Assembly: GCA_934692625.1 (NCBI GenBank)
Contig: CAKUUC010000010.1
Span: 18,211 to 82,210 of the forward strand
Direction of reading: 5' to 3'
From: an uncultured Candidatus Melainabacteria bacterium
Lineage (GTDB): Bacteria; Cyanobacteriota; Vampirovibrionia; Gastranaerophilales; Gastranaerophilaceae
DNA: 64,000 bases
In this document: one piece after another, positions 43,088 to 51,479 of the stretch
Numbering within the stretch: position 1 is the first letter of the stretch
Layout: each line of letters opens with the position of its first letter
Position numbers and translations under genes: made by a program
The notes under the pieces: model-generated
Seen by the model: the letters and a program-made list of their open reading frames with translations, nothing else
Database searches by the model: none
Told to the model about the DNA's origin: nothing

Positions 43088-44707
43088 ATGGATAATAAAA
43101 TTGTAATGCAGTTATCAAGACTGTTCAGGGCAAGATTTCCTTATGTTTACATTACAACATGGGAAGAAGAACGTGCAATAAATTTAATCAAGAAAATTGC
43201 GAGTTCACAAAATCTTATAAAAGTTACTCGAGATGTATATATTTGGACACAAACAAAAGGTTTTACATTAAACGGTAACCTTATCGAAGGCACAACCAGT
43301 CCTGACAAAGCATTGGATTTTATCAGAAATTGCAATAAAAATGCTATTTTTATAATGTGTGATTTTCATGTTTATTTTGGTGTCAAAGGTCGACAGGTAG
43401 ATTATAATGTCGTGAGAAAAATTCGTGACAGTATTTCTGATATTAAAACCAGTTCCTTCAGAAAGAATGTTATATTTATGGCTCCGGAACTAATTATTCC
43501 CGAAACAATGCAAAAAGAAGTTTCGATTATTGATTTGCCATTGCCAACGCTTGACGAAATTAAAGCCAAATTAGAAAAAATGATTGCGCAAAATAGTCAA
43601 ATTGATACGTCAGGACTTAACGAAGAAGTCAAAGAAAAACTTTGCAAAGCGGCATTGGGTTTGACATTGCAAGAGGCTGAAAATGCTTTTGCGCTAGCGA
43701 TGGTAAATGATGGTTGTATTGATGAAAGAGATTTGAGTGTAATATTGGAACAAAAAATTCAGGTTATCAGAAAAACAGGAATTTTGGATTACATAAACAC
43801 AAATATTCAGATTAGTGATGTTGGTGGACTTGAAAATTTGAAAAATTGGCTCAATAAAAGAAATAATTCTTGGTCTGAATCGGCTAAAAAATATTGTCTT
43901 CCGGCGCCGAAAGGTGTTCTGATTACAGGGGTTCCTGGATGTGGTAAAAGTTTGACAGCAAAGGCAATGAGTGCTGCGTGGCAATTACCGTTGCTTAAAC
44001 TCGATTTTGGTAAGATTTTCTCAGGAATTGTTGGTAGTTCTGAGGAAAATATGCGAAAAGCAATCAAAACTGCAGAAGCGGTTTCCCCATCAATTCTTTG
44101 GGTCGATGAAATTGAAAAAAGTTTGAGCGGATTAAATTCAAACGGTGATAGTGGGACTTCTTCAAGAATTTTTGGAACATTTTTAACTTGGATGCAAGAA
44201 AAAACTGCACCGGTATTTGTAATTGCAACTGCGAATAATATCGAAGGTTTGCCGCCTGAACTCCTTAGAAAAGGGCGTTTTGATGAAATTTTCTTTGTTG
44301 ATTTACCGACAAAAAAAGAACGTATTGAAATCTTTAAACTTCACCTTTCAAAACGTTTGAAAGATAAAGAAGTTGCAAGCAAACTGGAATTGAATGACGA
44401 ATTGTTTGAAAAACTTGCAGATTTAACAGAAGGTTTTGTGGGTGCAGAAATTGAACAGGCTGTTATAAGTGCGTTATATGAGGCATTTTTCCAAAAGAAA
44501 CCGTTAGAATTTCAAGATTTGGAAAATGTAATAAAAACAATTGTTCCACTTACAAAAACTCAAAAAGAAAAAATCCTACAATTAAGACAGTGGGCAAATA
44601 TTCGTGCAGTTACGGCAACAAAACGAGATGATATGGAACAGTACAATCTCGGCGATGATAACAAAGATATAAACAGCTCTCGAGGTGGCAGAGCGCTAGA
44701 TGTATAA
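43088..44707 (+). CDS. Ycf46-like AAA ATPase
   Basis: 539 residues. An N-terminal non-catalytic domain (about 1-235; MQLSRLFRARFPYVYITTWEE) precedes an AAA+ module: Walker A GVPGCGKS (about 281), Walker B ILWVDEIEKS (about 335), the Arg finger region LLRKGRFDEIFFVDLP, and a C-terminal lid. This architecture is that of Ycf46, found across Cyanobacteria and some plastids and often followed by DUF1257 and DUF2997 genes. The two genes after it fit that pattern. In phototrophs it has been linked to carbon use; its job in a non-phototroph is unknown. Confidence 0.88.
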   Translation: MDNKIVMQLSRLFRARFPYVYITTWEEERAINLIKKIASSQNLIKVTRDVYIWTQTKGFTLNGNLIEGTTSPDKALDFIRNCNKNAIFIMCDFHVYFGVKGRQVDYNVVRKIRDSISDIKTSSFRKNVIFMAPELIIPETMQKEVSIIDLPLPTLDEIKAKLEKMIAQNSQIDTSGLNEEVKEKLCKAALGLTLQEAENAFALAMVNDGCIDERDLSVILEQKIQVIRKTGILDYINTNIQISDVGGLENLKNWLNKRNNSWSESAKKYCLPAPKGVLITGVPGCGKSLTAKAMSAAWQLPLLKLDFGKIFSGIVGSSEENMRKAIKTAEAVSPSILWVDEIEKSLSGLNSNGDSGTSSRIFGTFLTWMQEKTAPVFVIATANNIEGLPPELLRKGRFDEIFFVDLPTKKERIEIFKLHLSKRLKDKEVASKLELNDELFEKLADLTEGFVGAEIEQAVISALYEAFFQKKPLEFQDLENVIKTIVPLTKTQKEKILQLRQWANIRAVTATKRDDMEQYNLGDDNKDINSSRGGRALDV

Positions 44708-44722
44708 GAAAGGTAAAATTCA

Positions 44723-45982
44723 ATGTCAATAACACTGATGGCATATCCTATGGCATTTTTGATAGCACCGGAAAAGGCTCCAAAAGAACACCTTAGAGAA
44801 AAAAAAGGCTCCTGCAATAATAATTCAAAGTTGGCAATGAAAAATCTTAAATTTATAAGAGTTTTGTCTAATATTACTTTTAATGAATTTAGAATTATTG
44901 TATCAAGACTTGATGTAAAACCATTACATGACAATTGTTTGTATGAGATTAATACAGGGTTAGAAATTGAACCGCTTGTTGAAGGTAAGTTTGTAACATT
45001 CAAGCTTTCTGGAACTGCGAATGCTCATTCTTTACAAACATCTTCTGAAAATTTTTTTAAAGAATTAGATGCCATAACAGGTAGAAATGTTCGTCTGCTC
45101 GGTGGACAGGAAATTTTTTATTATAACTATACGACTGATTATCAAAAAGCGTCTGATATTTACAAGAGTTTAAAAGACGGGAATGCAAGTCAAATTTTCA
45201 CGACTGAGAATGACGAAATTGTTGCAAATTTGAATAATCAGAGCGTAAAATATTACAAAAATGAATTTAGTCCATTTTATTTTTTGGAAGTTGAACAAAA
45301 AATTAGTATTATGAATATCGGAATGGACGATGCTTCTGGGCAGTATGCAACTTACGGACTTACCAATTTAAAAATTCAAACCAATATTAAAGTTGCAGAA
45401 TTGAAAAAACTTTTGCTCAAAGCAGGTTATGATTTATATTTGGCAAACGGGCAAACTCCGCTAAAAAATAATTATGTAACATTGAATTGGGTTGACCAAG
45501 ATGGGTATTATGTTGCAGAGTTTTCCGGACAAAATAATAATGCTATAACTCGAGAAGCAGAAGAAATTTTTAGAAAATTGAATATTGCTGCAGGTAGGGA
45601 TTTGCGTTCGATAAACGACACAACGACAACTATTTATACATACAATACCAATTATACTGATAAAGGTGTTCTGTTAAATACTCTATATGAACACGGGGCA
45701 GAAGAAATGGTTGAAGAAGGCGAAACTATCACTTGTAAATTGTTTGGTATGGAAATGAAGTATTATAAACAAGATTCAGGCGCTTATGCTCTTGATATAA
45801 CACAAATTTCTGATACTACACAGTGCGAAGGAGTTTTGAATGATTTGAATCAAGAATATGGAATGAACTTGCAAGAAATAACTTATAACAAAATTAAAGA
45901 ACGTTTAGAACAAGAAAATTTGCACCTTGAAAGTGAAACTGTACTTGATGATAATTCGATAGTTTTGACGATTGAGATTTAA
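44723..45982 (+). CDS. Internally duplicated protein in the Ycf46 cluster (419 aa)
   Basis: Not confidently assigned. After an N-terminal tail, two copies of an about 150-residue unit are visible (about 48-200 and 216-365). They align at FKLSGTANAH/AEFSGQNNNA, FFKELDAITGRNVR/IFRKLNIAAGRDLR and VKYYKNEFSPFYFLEVEQ/MKYYKQDSGAYALDITQ. A half-unit follows at the C-terminus. It occupies the place that DUF1257 (Ycf35-like) holds in relatives of this cluster, and alternating alpha-beta units fit that, but I cannot confirm homology. AAAGG precedes the ATG. It is soluble with no signal peptide. Confidence 0.7.
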   Translation: MSITLMAYPMAFLIAPEKAPKEHLREKKGSCNNNSKLAMKNLKFIRVLSNITFNEFRIIVSRLDVKPLHDNCLYEINTGLEIEPLVEGKFVTFKLSGTANAHSLQTSSENFFKELDAITGRNVRLLGGQEIFYYNYTTDYQKASDIYKSLKDGNASQIFTTENDEIVANLNNQSVKYYKNEFSPFYFLEVEQKISIMNIGMDDASGQYATYGLTNLKIQTNIKVAELKKLLLKAGYDLYLANGQTPLKNNYVTLNWVDQDGYYVAEFSGQNNNAITREAEEIFRKLNIAAGRDLRSINDTTTTIYTYNTNYTDKGVLLNTLYEHGAEEMVEEGETITCKLFGMEMKYYKQDSGAYALDITQISDTTQCEGVLNDLNQEYGMNLQEITYNKIKERLEQENLHLESETVLDDNSIVLTIEI

Positions 45983-45992
45983 GAGGATTTGA

Positions 45993-46202
45993 ATGGGCAA
46001 GATTAAAATAAAATTACTTCCTGATGGAACGATACAAATGGATACAGAAGGCATTAAAGGTGCAAAATGCGCAGATTATGCCAAAGTTTTTCAGCGCTTG
46101 ACTGATGCAAAGATTTACCAACTGAAAAAAACAGAAGAGTACTACCAACAAGAAATTCTTGAGGCAGAAGAAACAGAAGAGTTGAAAAATACAGAGTATT
46201 AA
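45993..46202 (+). CDS. DUF2997 protein
   Basis: 69 residues starting MGKIKIKLLPDGTIQMDTEG, then a G-x-K-G-x-x-C region (GIKGAKCAD) and an acidic tail. These are the features of DUF2997, a small partner found with Ycf46-type ATPases and DUF1257. It is 10 bases after the 419-aa gene, so it is the third member of that operon. Function unknown. The acidic tail (about 52-69) is longer than I expect for the family. Confidence 0.78.
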   Translation: MGKIKIKLLPDGTIQMDTEGIKGAKCADYAKVFQRLTDAKIYQLKKTEEYYQQEILEAEETEELKNTEY

Positions 46203-46226
46203 GGTTTTCTAATACTTTTCATTTCA

Positions 46227-46255
46227 TTGATAATATCTGTGATTTATAGTAAACT
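46227..46255 (+). promoter_or_regulatory. Promoter before def-fmt-aroH
   Basis: TTGATA (46227-46232), 17-base spacer, TAAACT (46250-46255). This separates def from the Ycf46 cluster upstream; the boxes are moderate matches. Confidence 0.4.
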
Positions 46256-46296
46256 CTTATTATAAACATAAAATTTACGCAGAAAGGCTGGAATAT

Positions 46297-46863
46297 ATGG
46301 CGATAAGAAAAGTTTTAAGATATGGTGAACCTTCATTAAGAGAACCATCAAAAGAAGTTCATAAAGTTTCTAAAAAAATCTCTGATTTGGTTAGAGATTT
46401 GCTAGATACAATGTATGCTCAAAATGGTGTTGGGCTTGCTGCGCCACAAATTGGTGAAAATTTGAGAGTATTCGTAATTGATGTTGCAACCGGCAATGAA
46501 CCTCTTAATCCTATTGTATTTATTAATCCTAAAATTATTAAAAAAAGTGGAGCAATAAAAAGCAATGAGGGTTGTTTGAGTTTTCCGGAAGCGTATACAG
46601 ATGTTAAACGTTATAAAAATATTATGGTCAAAGCGACAAATGAACACGGAAAGCCATTTGTTATGGAAGCAAAAGATGGTACATTGTTGGCTCGTGCAAT
46701 ACAACACGAAAACGATCACTTGGACGGAATTTTGTTTATTGACCATTGTATAAATAGATTTGAAACAGAAGAAATCTTAAAAAAATACAATCTGCCGGAT
46801 ATTGACCTCGACAGATTGATTGACGAAAAAGACTTAGAGGAAGAATTGAATAAAAATGATTAA
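46297..46863 (+). CDS. def: Peptide deformylase
   Basis: 188 residues. It removes the formyl group from new proteins, using an Fe/Zn ion. The three motifs are present: GVGLAAPQIG (about 44-53), EGCLSFP with metal ligand Cys93, and QHENDHLDG with the HExxH-type ligands near residues 135-139. The last 8 bases overlap fmt, the enzyme that puts the formyl group on initiator tRNA, the usual pairing. An AGAAAGG site precedes the ATG. Confidence 0.96.
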   Translation: MAIRKVLRYGEPSLREPSKEVHKVSKKISDLVRDLLDTMYAQNGVGLAAPQIGENLRVFVIDVATGNEPLNPIVFINPKIIKKSGAIKSNEGCLSFPEAYTDVKRYKNIMVKATNEHGKPFVMEAKDGTLLARAIQHENDHLDGILFIDHCINRFETEEILKKYNLPDIDLDRLIDEKDLEEELNKND

Positions 46864-47767
46864 AATTGTATTTTTCGGAACTCCTGATATTGGGTTAAAA
46901 TCTTTGGAATACTTGTATAATTCAAACAAAATAGATGTGTTGGCGGTCGTGACACAACCTGACAAACCTGCAGGTAGAGGTCATAAGTTGCAAATGTCAC
47001 CAATCAAAAAGTTTGCAGTAGAACACAATTTGCCGGTGTTTCAACCAAAATCAATAAGAAAAGAACCTGAAATTCAAGAAGAGTTGAGAAAATTACAACC
47101 TGATTTTTTTGTCACATTTGCTTTTGGACAAATCTTATCTCAAGAAGTTTTGGATATCCCGAAATATGAAACGATAAATTTACACGCTTCTCTTCTTCCA
47201 AAATATAGAGGCGCTAACCCTATTCAAAGAGCAATTATTAATGGTGACAAAGAAACAGGCATCTGCACAATGATAACAGAATTAGGACTTGATTGCGGTG
47301 ATATTTGTCAAAAACTTGTTATTCCGATTTCTGCAACAATGAATTGTGAAGAGTTGTGGAATGAAATTGCAGAAAAATCCCCTAAAATGATTGAAGAAAC
47401 ATTGATATGGTTGAAAAATAAGACTCTTATACCTGTCAAACAGTGTGAAGATGGTGTTTGTATGGCGAACAAATTAAAGAAAGAAGAATGTTTGATTGAC
47501 TGGTCAAATAGTAATACAGATATTCATAATTTGGTGAGAGGAATTTGTCGCTGTCCGAGTGCATATTTTATGTTTAATGACAAAATTATTAAAGTGCTGG
47601 AAACTGAACCTGTTGATGGTTCTGGAGAAGAAGGAAAAATTGTAAATTCTGATAAAACGGGGATTTTTGTTGGTTGTGGAAGCGGACTTTTGAAAATTAT
47701 CAAAGTAAAACCTGAAGGAAAAGGTGAAATGCTTGCCAGAGATTGGTATAATGGAGTTAAAAAATAA
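46856..47767 (+). CDS. fmt: Methionyl-tRNA formyltransferase
   Basis: 303 residues. It formylates initiator Met-tRNA. The N-terminal Rossmann domain has catalytic Asn108, His110 and Asp146 in NLHASLLPKYRGANPIQ and LGLDCGDI; the C-terminal OB-like domain (about 205-303) binds the tRNA. It is coupled to def (8-base overlap), and its stop shares a base with the next gene's ATG. Complete. Confidence 0.96.
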   Translation: MIKIVFFGTPDIGLKSLEYLYNSNKIDVLAVVTQPDKPAGRGHKLQMSPIKKFAVEHNLPVFQPKSIRKEPEIQEELRKLQPDFFVTFAFGQILSQEVLDIPKYETINLHASLLPKYRGANPIQRAIINGDKETGICTMITELGLDCGDICQKLVIPISATMNCEELWNEIAEKSPKMIEETLIWLKNKTLIPVKQCEDGVCMANKLKKEECLIDWSNSNTDIHNLVRGICRCPSAYFMFNDKIIKVLETEPVDGSGEEGKIVNSDKTGIFVGCGSGLLKIIKVKPEGKGEMLARDWYNGVKK

Positions 47768-48120
47768 TGATAACAAAGGGTATTCGTGGAGCGATAACTG
47801 TCGAGAACAATACTAAAGAAGCATTAGAAAACGCAACTTTAGAATTGTTGTGTGAAATGTTTGAAAAAAACGGACTTGAAGGAACTTCAAAGATTTCGCA
47901 TGTGATATTTACAACAACGAAAGACTTAGATGCTGCGTTCCCTGCTATGTTTCCTCGATTGGCATTTGGTTGGAAAGATGTTGCGATGATGTGTTTTCAC
48001 GAACTTGATGTCCCGAATTCACTAAAGATGTGTTTGCGAATTTTGCTTGTAGTAAATTGTGATGAAGACTTTAAACCTCAATTTGTTTACCTCAAAGGTG
48101 CAAAAGATTTAAGAAAATAA
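47767..48120 (+). CDS. aroH: Chorismate mutase (AroH type)
   Basis: 117 residues of the trimeric AroH fold: RGAITVENNTKEAL with the active-site Arg7 region, ISHVIFTTTKDLDAAFPA, and LRILLVVN with the late Arg. It converts chorismate to prephenate for phenylalanine and tyrosine. AroH-type mutases occur in Bacillus, Cyanobacteria and a few others, which fits the proposed lineage. ATG overlaps the fmt stop by one base, so it is expressed with def-fmt. Confidence 0.93.
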   Translation: MITKGIRGAITVENNTKEALENATLELLCEMFEKNGLEGTSKISHVIFTTTKDLDAAFPAMFPRLAFGWKDVAMMCFHELDVPNSLKMCLRILLVVNCDEDFKPQFVYLKGAKDLRK

Positions 48121-48150
48121 TTTTAACGAACAAAGATAGCAGCAAGTTGT

Positions 48151-48218
48151 CCAGATTCTGAATAAGATAAAATCTACGCAATTAGAATTGCTTGATTTTT
48201 AATCTTTTCAGAATGACG
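48151..48218. repeat. Dispersed palindromic repeat, copy A
   Basis: Ends CCAGATTCTGAAT and TTTTCAGAATGACG. It is the reverse-oriented relative of 62286-62358. The inner arms pair (ATTCTGAATAAGAT with ATCTTTTCAGAAT), so the unit folds into one long hairpin. Most of the 642-bp gap 48121-48762 is non-coding. Confidence 0.7.
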
Positions 48219-48226
48219 TCCAATCA

Positions 48227-48254
48227 GTCATTCCGGCCTCCGAGCCGGAATCTG
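48227..48254. repeat. Short palindrome with the same GTCATTC...GAATCTG ends
   Basis: GTCATTCCGGCC and CCGGAATCTG arms around TCCGAG. It shares terminal bases with the longer repeat 10 bases to its left and may be a reduced member of that family. Confidence 0.5.
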
Positions 48255-48274
48255 TTTCTTATGCTGATGTTTAA

Positions 48275-48283
48275 TGGTATAAT
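48275..48283 (+). promoter_or_regulatory. Extended -10 in the gap, no gene downstream
   Basis: TGGTATAAT is a consensus extended -10 facing right, with a GTCAGGC/GCCGTGAC hairpin just beyond. A small RNA is possible; nothing else supports it. Confidence 0.25.
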
Positions 48284-48342
48284 GTTACGTGTCAGGCGGT
48301 GCCGTGACCTACATTTTATAATTTTGCTATCGAATTTTGCAT

Positions 48343-48370
48343 AAAAAAAACAGACAAGTCGCCCTGTCCG
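48343..48370 (-). terminator. Leftward terminator downstream of a gene remnant
   Basis: On the minus strand CGGACA pairs with TGTCTG (one G-U) and is followed by eight U. No intact gene on that strand uses it; it would suit the remnant at 48420-48515. Confidence 0.5.
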
Positions 48371-48419
48371 CTTATTTCATTTCTGAAACAAAAAAGGATT
48401 CACATTAACCTAAAATTTT

Positions 48420-48515
48420 TTAAACCCGTAAACCCTGTTTATTATTAAAAACAAAAGGAGTATCTATTTTCAAGTCGTTGATTGTTTTGGCAATCTCGTT
48501 TCTTATAATTTCATA
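48420..48515 (-). pseudogene. Possible C-terminal remnant of a lost leftward gene
   Basis: A 31-codon open frame with protein-like composition (IRNEIAKTINDLK...PFVFNNKQGLRV) and a normal stop, but with a stop codon immediately upstream and no start codon. A terminator follows in the right place. Too short to name. Confidence 0.35.
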
Positions 48516-48672
48516 ATACTATAAAGTATATATTTTTTCTAACATTTTTATATACTCTTTCAAAAGATTTACAATTATTTTAGGTATAATTGTGAAAAGC
48601 GTTAGTAGGCAAAGGTTTTGAATAGAATCTTATCTTATAAAAAAATTTACATAATATTTTTTCAAGAACTAT

Positions 48673-48716
48673 AAAAAACACTTGCCATAACCTAAAAGGG
48701 TAACAGACAAGTGTTT
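48673..48716 (-). terminator. Terminator of the 590-aa TPR gene
   Basis: AAAACACTTG and CAAGTGTTTT arms (about 10 bp) around a 23-base loop, with a U-run on the minus strand, 47 bases past the stop. Confidence 0.7.
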
Positions 48717-48762
48717 TTGAACGATTTTTATTCGAAATATTTATAAATATTAATCACAAAAA

Positions 48763-50535
48763 TTAAGATAATCTTCGGATAATTTCGTGCGCTTCTTCGC
48801 ACTCTTCAAAGGTTTCGGTAATTTTTTCGGCGTATTTTAGTGCTTCGTCATTATTGCCAAGTTTTTCATTACATTTTGCCAAATTTAACAAAATATTGAT
48901 ATTCATTGGTGCTTTTTCAAGCATACTTTCAAATATTGATTTTGCTTGTTCATAGTTGCCCAATTCGTAATAGCACAAGCCTAGCAGATTTTGCGCATCA
49001 GGCAATTTTTCTAACTCATAAGCCTTAACCAAGTATGTTTTAGCCTGTTCGTAATCTCCTATCAAATGATAAATTCGTCCAGCAATGAATAGTAAAAATG
49101 CAGATTCTGAACATTTTGGCAAGACTGCATCAATTTGTTGTTTTGCTTGTTCATACTGTTTTAAGTGTGTTTTATTCAATGCTGAAAAAGCAAGAGCCGT
49201 TGGTATTTCTGGGTCAATTTCGATTGCTTTTTGATACATTTTGTCCGCTAGTTCGAATTGTGAGGTTGAATGCAAATAATTTGCGTATTCGACAACAATT
49301 GAATAATTATCAGGTTCTAGTGAATAAGCTTTTTCAAACTCTTCTTTTGCATAATCAAACAATCTTTTGTTCAAATAAATTACACCCAAATCCTTGTGTG
49401 CTGCTGCATATTCAGGGTTTAGTCCGCAAACTTTTTTCAAAATTTGTTCTGCTCTATCTGTGTCAGAAGATTTTTGGCAAAGAACCGCAAGTTCATAATA
49501 TGTTTCAAAAGAAACAGTGCCTTGCTTTATTATTCGTTCATAAACTTCTTTTGCATTGCCATATTGACCTGTTTGGATATAAATCCCTGCAAGTTTTTTC
49601 AAGATATTTGTTGCTTTTGGTGTTAACATAATCAACTGTTTGAGCAATTCAATCGCAATTTCAAATTCTCCAAGAACTTGATAGCAACACGCTAAATTAT
49701 ATTTATAACTAGGCTTTTGCGGATATGTTGCTGATAAATATTTGTAATGTTCAATTGCTTCTTTGAACTTTCCTGCTTTAACTTCTGATAAAGCCCAAGC
49801 CGTTATATAACTGTCTTCATCAGGTTCGCATTCGTGCGCTTTGGCAAAATATTCACACGCTTCTTTATGTTTATTTTTCAATTGCAAAATTGTTGCCATA
49901 TTGAAATATGTTAAACCGTCTGTTTCGTCTAGTTTTGACGCTTTTTCATAAGTTTCGTAGGCTTTGTCCAAATTTCCGATTGTCAAATAACAAGTTCCTA
50001 AATTGTTATACAATTGAAAATTATCCGGATTCATTGAAATTGCTTTTTCAATATATTCAACGCTTTCTTCAAATCTTTTTGCAGCCATACAAGCGGTACC
50101 AAGAATATAATAAATCGAATAATCTTCGGTATTTACCAATTCCAATGCTTTTTTGCCTGTTTCGATTGCTTTGTCGTATTCTTCTAATTTAATATAAATA
50201 ATAGTCAAGCTTTTGTAGGCATCAATATATTCTGGTCGAAGTTCCAAAACTTGTTTGTAAGCGTGTTTTGCTGCAATCAAGTCGGATAAATTATCATAAC
50301 AACACCCTAAATAGTACCAACATAGCGCATCATCAGGACGATATTTTACAACATCTTCCAATATAGAACGTGCAGAATCATATTGTTCCATATTCACGTC
50401 GCACAAGGCAAGTAGGCGCTGTGCATCATAATCTTTTGGGTCATTTTTAACTATTTCCGACAATTCAGATTTTGCCTTGTCGAATTCTCCTGAGTCAATC
50501 AACTCATATAATCTATCAATTTCTTTATCTTCCAT
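48763..50535 (-). CDS. TPR-repeat protein (590 aa)
   Basis: Almost wholly built of about 16 tandem 34-residue TPR units (for example ALCWYYLGCCYDNLSDLIAA, FQLYNNLGTCYLTIGNLDKA and YAAAHKDLGVIYLNKRLFDY). There is no signal peptide, membrane helix or enzymatic domain. It is a scaffold for unknown partners. It is monocistronic and leftward, 38 bases downstream of the SDR gene's stop. It is distinct from the 495-aa TPR protein at 31062. The adjacent secretion operon makes a link possible but unproven. Confidence 0.9.
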   Translation of the reverse strand: MEDKEIDRLYELIDSGEFDKAKSELSEIVKNDPKDYDAQRLLALCDVNMEQYDSARSILEDVVKYRPDDALCWYYLGCCYDNLSDLIAAKHAYKQVLELRPEYIDAYKSLTIIYIKLEEYDKAIETGKKALELVNTEDYSIYYILGTACMAAKRFEESVEYIEKAISMNPDNFQLYNNLGTCYLTIGNLDKAYETYEKASKLDETDGLTYFNMATILQLKNKHKEACEYFAKAHECEPDEDSYITAWALSEVKAGKFKEAIEHYKYLSATYPQKPSYKYNLACCYQVLGEFEIAIELLKQLIMLTPKATNILKKLAGIYIQTGQYGNAKEVYERIIKQGTVSFETYYELAVLCQKSSDTDRAEQILKKVCGLNPEYAAAHKDLGVIYLNKRLFDYAKEEFEKAYSLEPDNYSIVVEYANYLHSTSQFELADKMYQKAIEIDPEIPTALAFSALNKTHLKQYEQAKQQIDAVLPKCSESAFLLFIAGRIYHLIGDYEQAKTYLVKAYELEKLPDAQNLLGLCYYELGNYEQAKSIFESMLEKAPMNINILLNLAKCNEKLGNNDEALKYAEKITETFEECEEAHEIIRRLS

Positions 50536-50573
50536 AACACCTCAATTATATCACAAATTTGTCTTATAGCACG

Positions 50574-51404
50574 CTATTTTGTACATTTTGCTATTTTTAT
50601 TGTCATTGCTTTTTTTACCAATTTATTTAGTATTTCTTGTGGTAAATGCGACAAAATGCCTGCAATCACAGAATCTTTTCCAATTAAATATGAAGGTTTG
50701 ACTTTCTTTTTCAGTGCAATTTCTTTGATTTTTTGTGCTGCAACAGTGACATTTAAACCTTTATTAGTATTTTTAAGTGCATTATTTTTCAAAAATTCTA
50801 ATTCTTTTTCATATTCTTTATTATTTTCTAGTGTTTCAGTATTGCTTTTTACAGATTTTTCCCAGATTGGAGTTGAAATTACTCCTGGTTTTACGGAAAC
50901 GATTTCAAGTTTTTTGTGAGTTTCTAGTGATAATGCATTGAAAAATATATCTAGGCTTCTTTTAGAGGCACAGTAAGGGCTGATAAACGGAAAATGTCCA
51001 AAACTTGACATTGAACTTATATTTATAATTCTTGTATTGTCTAGTATTGGTAATAATTCTTGTGTAAATTTGATATGTGCAAAAGTGTTCACTTGAAACT
51101 GTTTGCGCAGTTTATCTATATCTAAACACTCGACAGGACCTGCAACAACTGCACCTGCAGCGTTTATCAAAATATCAATTTTATCGGTTTTCGATTTTAT
51201 GAAGTTTGCGGCTTCAATGATTGAATTATCATTACATAAATCCATATAAAAATATTCAATATTCCCAGCGATTTGCTCGATTTTATCTTTGTTTCTATAA
51301 CTTGCAAATACGATATAATCCTCATTTTGAGCAAAAAGTTTAACAAGTTCTTTGCCAAGTCCTGATGTTGAACCAGTTATTACAATTGATTTTTTATTAT
51401 TCAT
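50574..51404 (-). CDS. Short-chain dehydrogenase/reductase
   Basis: 276 residues with a classical SDR Rossmann fold: TGSTSGLGKEL (about 10-20) for NAD(P), NAAG (about 80), the Ser of NISSMSS (about 130) and the catalytic YCASK (Tyr/Lys, about 143-147). The C-terminal extension (about 225-276) is basic, with LIGKDSVIAGIL. The substrate is unknown; SDRs of this type reduce carbonyls in lipids or small metabolites. It is downstream of the pilus operon but separated from it by a terminator. Confidence 0.88.
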   Translation of the reverse strand: MNNKKSIVITGSTSGLGKELVKLFAQNEDYIVFASYRNKDKIEQIAGNIEYFYMDLCNDNSIIEAANFIKSKTDKIDILINAAGAVVAGPVECLDIDKLRKQFQVNTFAHIKFTQELLPILDNTRIINISSMSSFGHFPFISPYCASKRSLDIFFNALSLETHKKLEIVSVKPGVISTPIWEKSVKSNTETLENNKEYEKELEFLKNNALKNTNKGLNVTVAAQKIKEIALKKKVKPSYLIGKDSVIAGILSHLPQEILNKLVKKAMTIKIAKCTK

Positions 51405-51422
51405 AATTCTCCTTTTTAAAAA

Positions 51423-51456
51423 ACAATCTTTATCCGAGTAAACGAATAAAGATTGT
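51423..51456 (-). terminator. Terminator of the pilus/secretion operon
   Basis: ACAATCTTTAT / ATAAAGATTGT 11-bp stem, with six U on the minus strand, 24 bases past the gspF stop. Confidence 0.75.
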
Positions 51457-51479
51457 GAAAATGTTTTTTACTTTGCTTT

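Noticed and set aside
48121..48762. SRP RNA, 6S RNA or another known ncRNA in the gap
   Set aside because: No conserved core of these RNAs is seen; the hairpins are accounted for by repeats and terminators.
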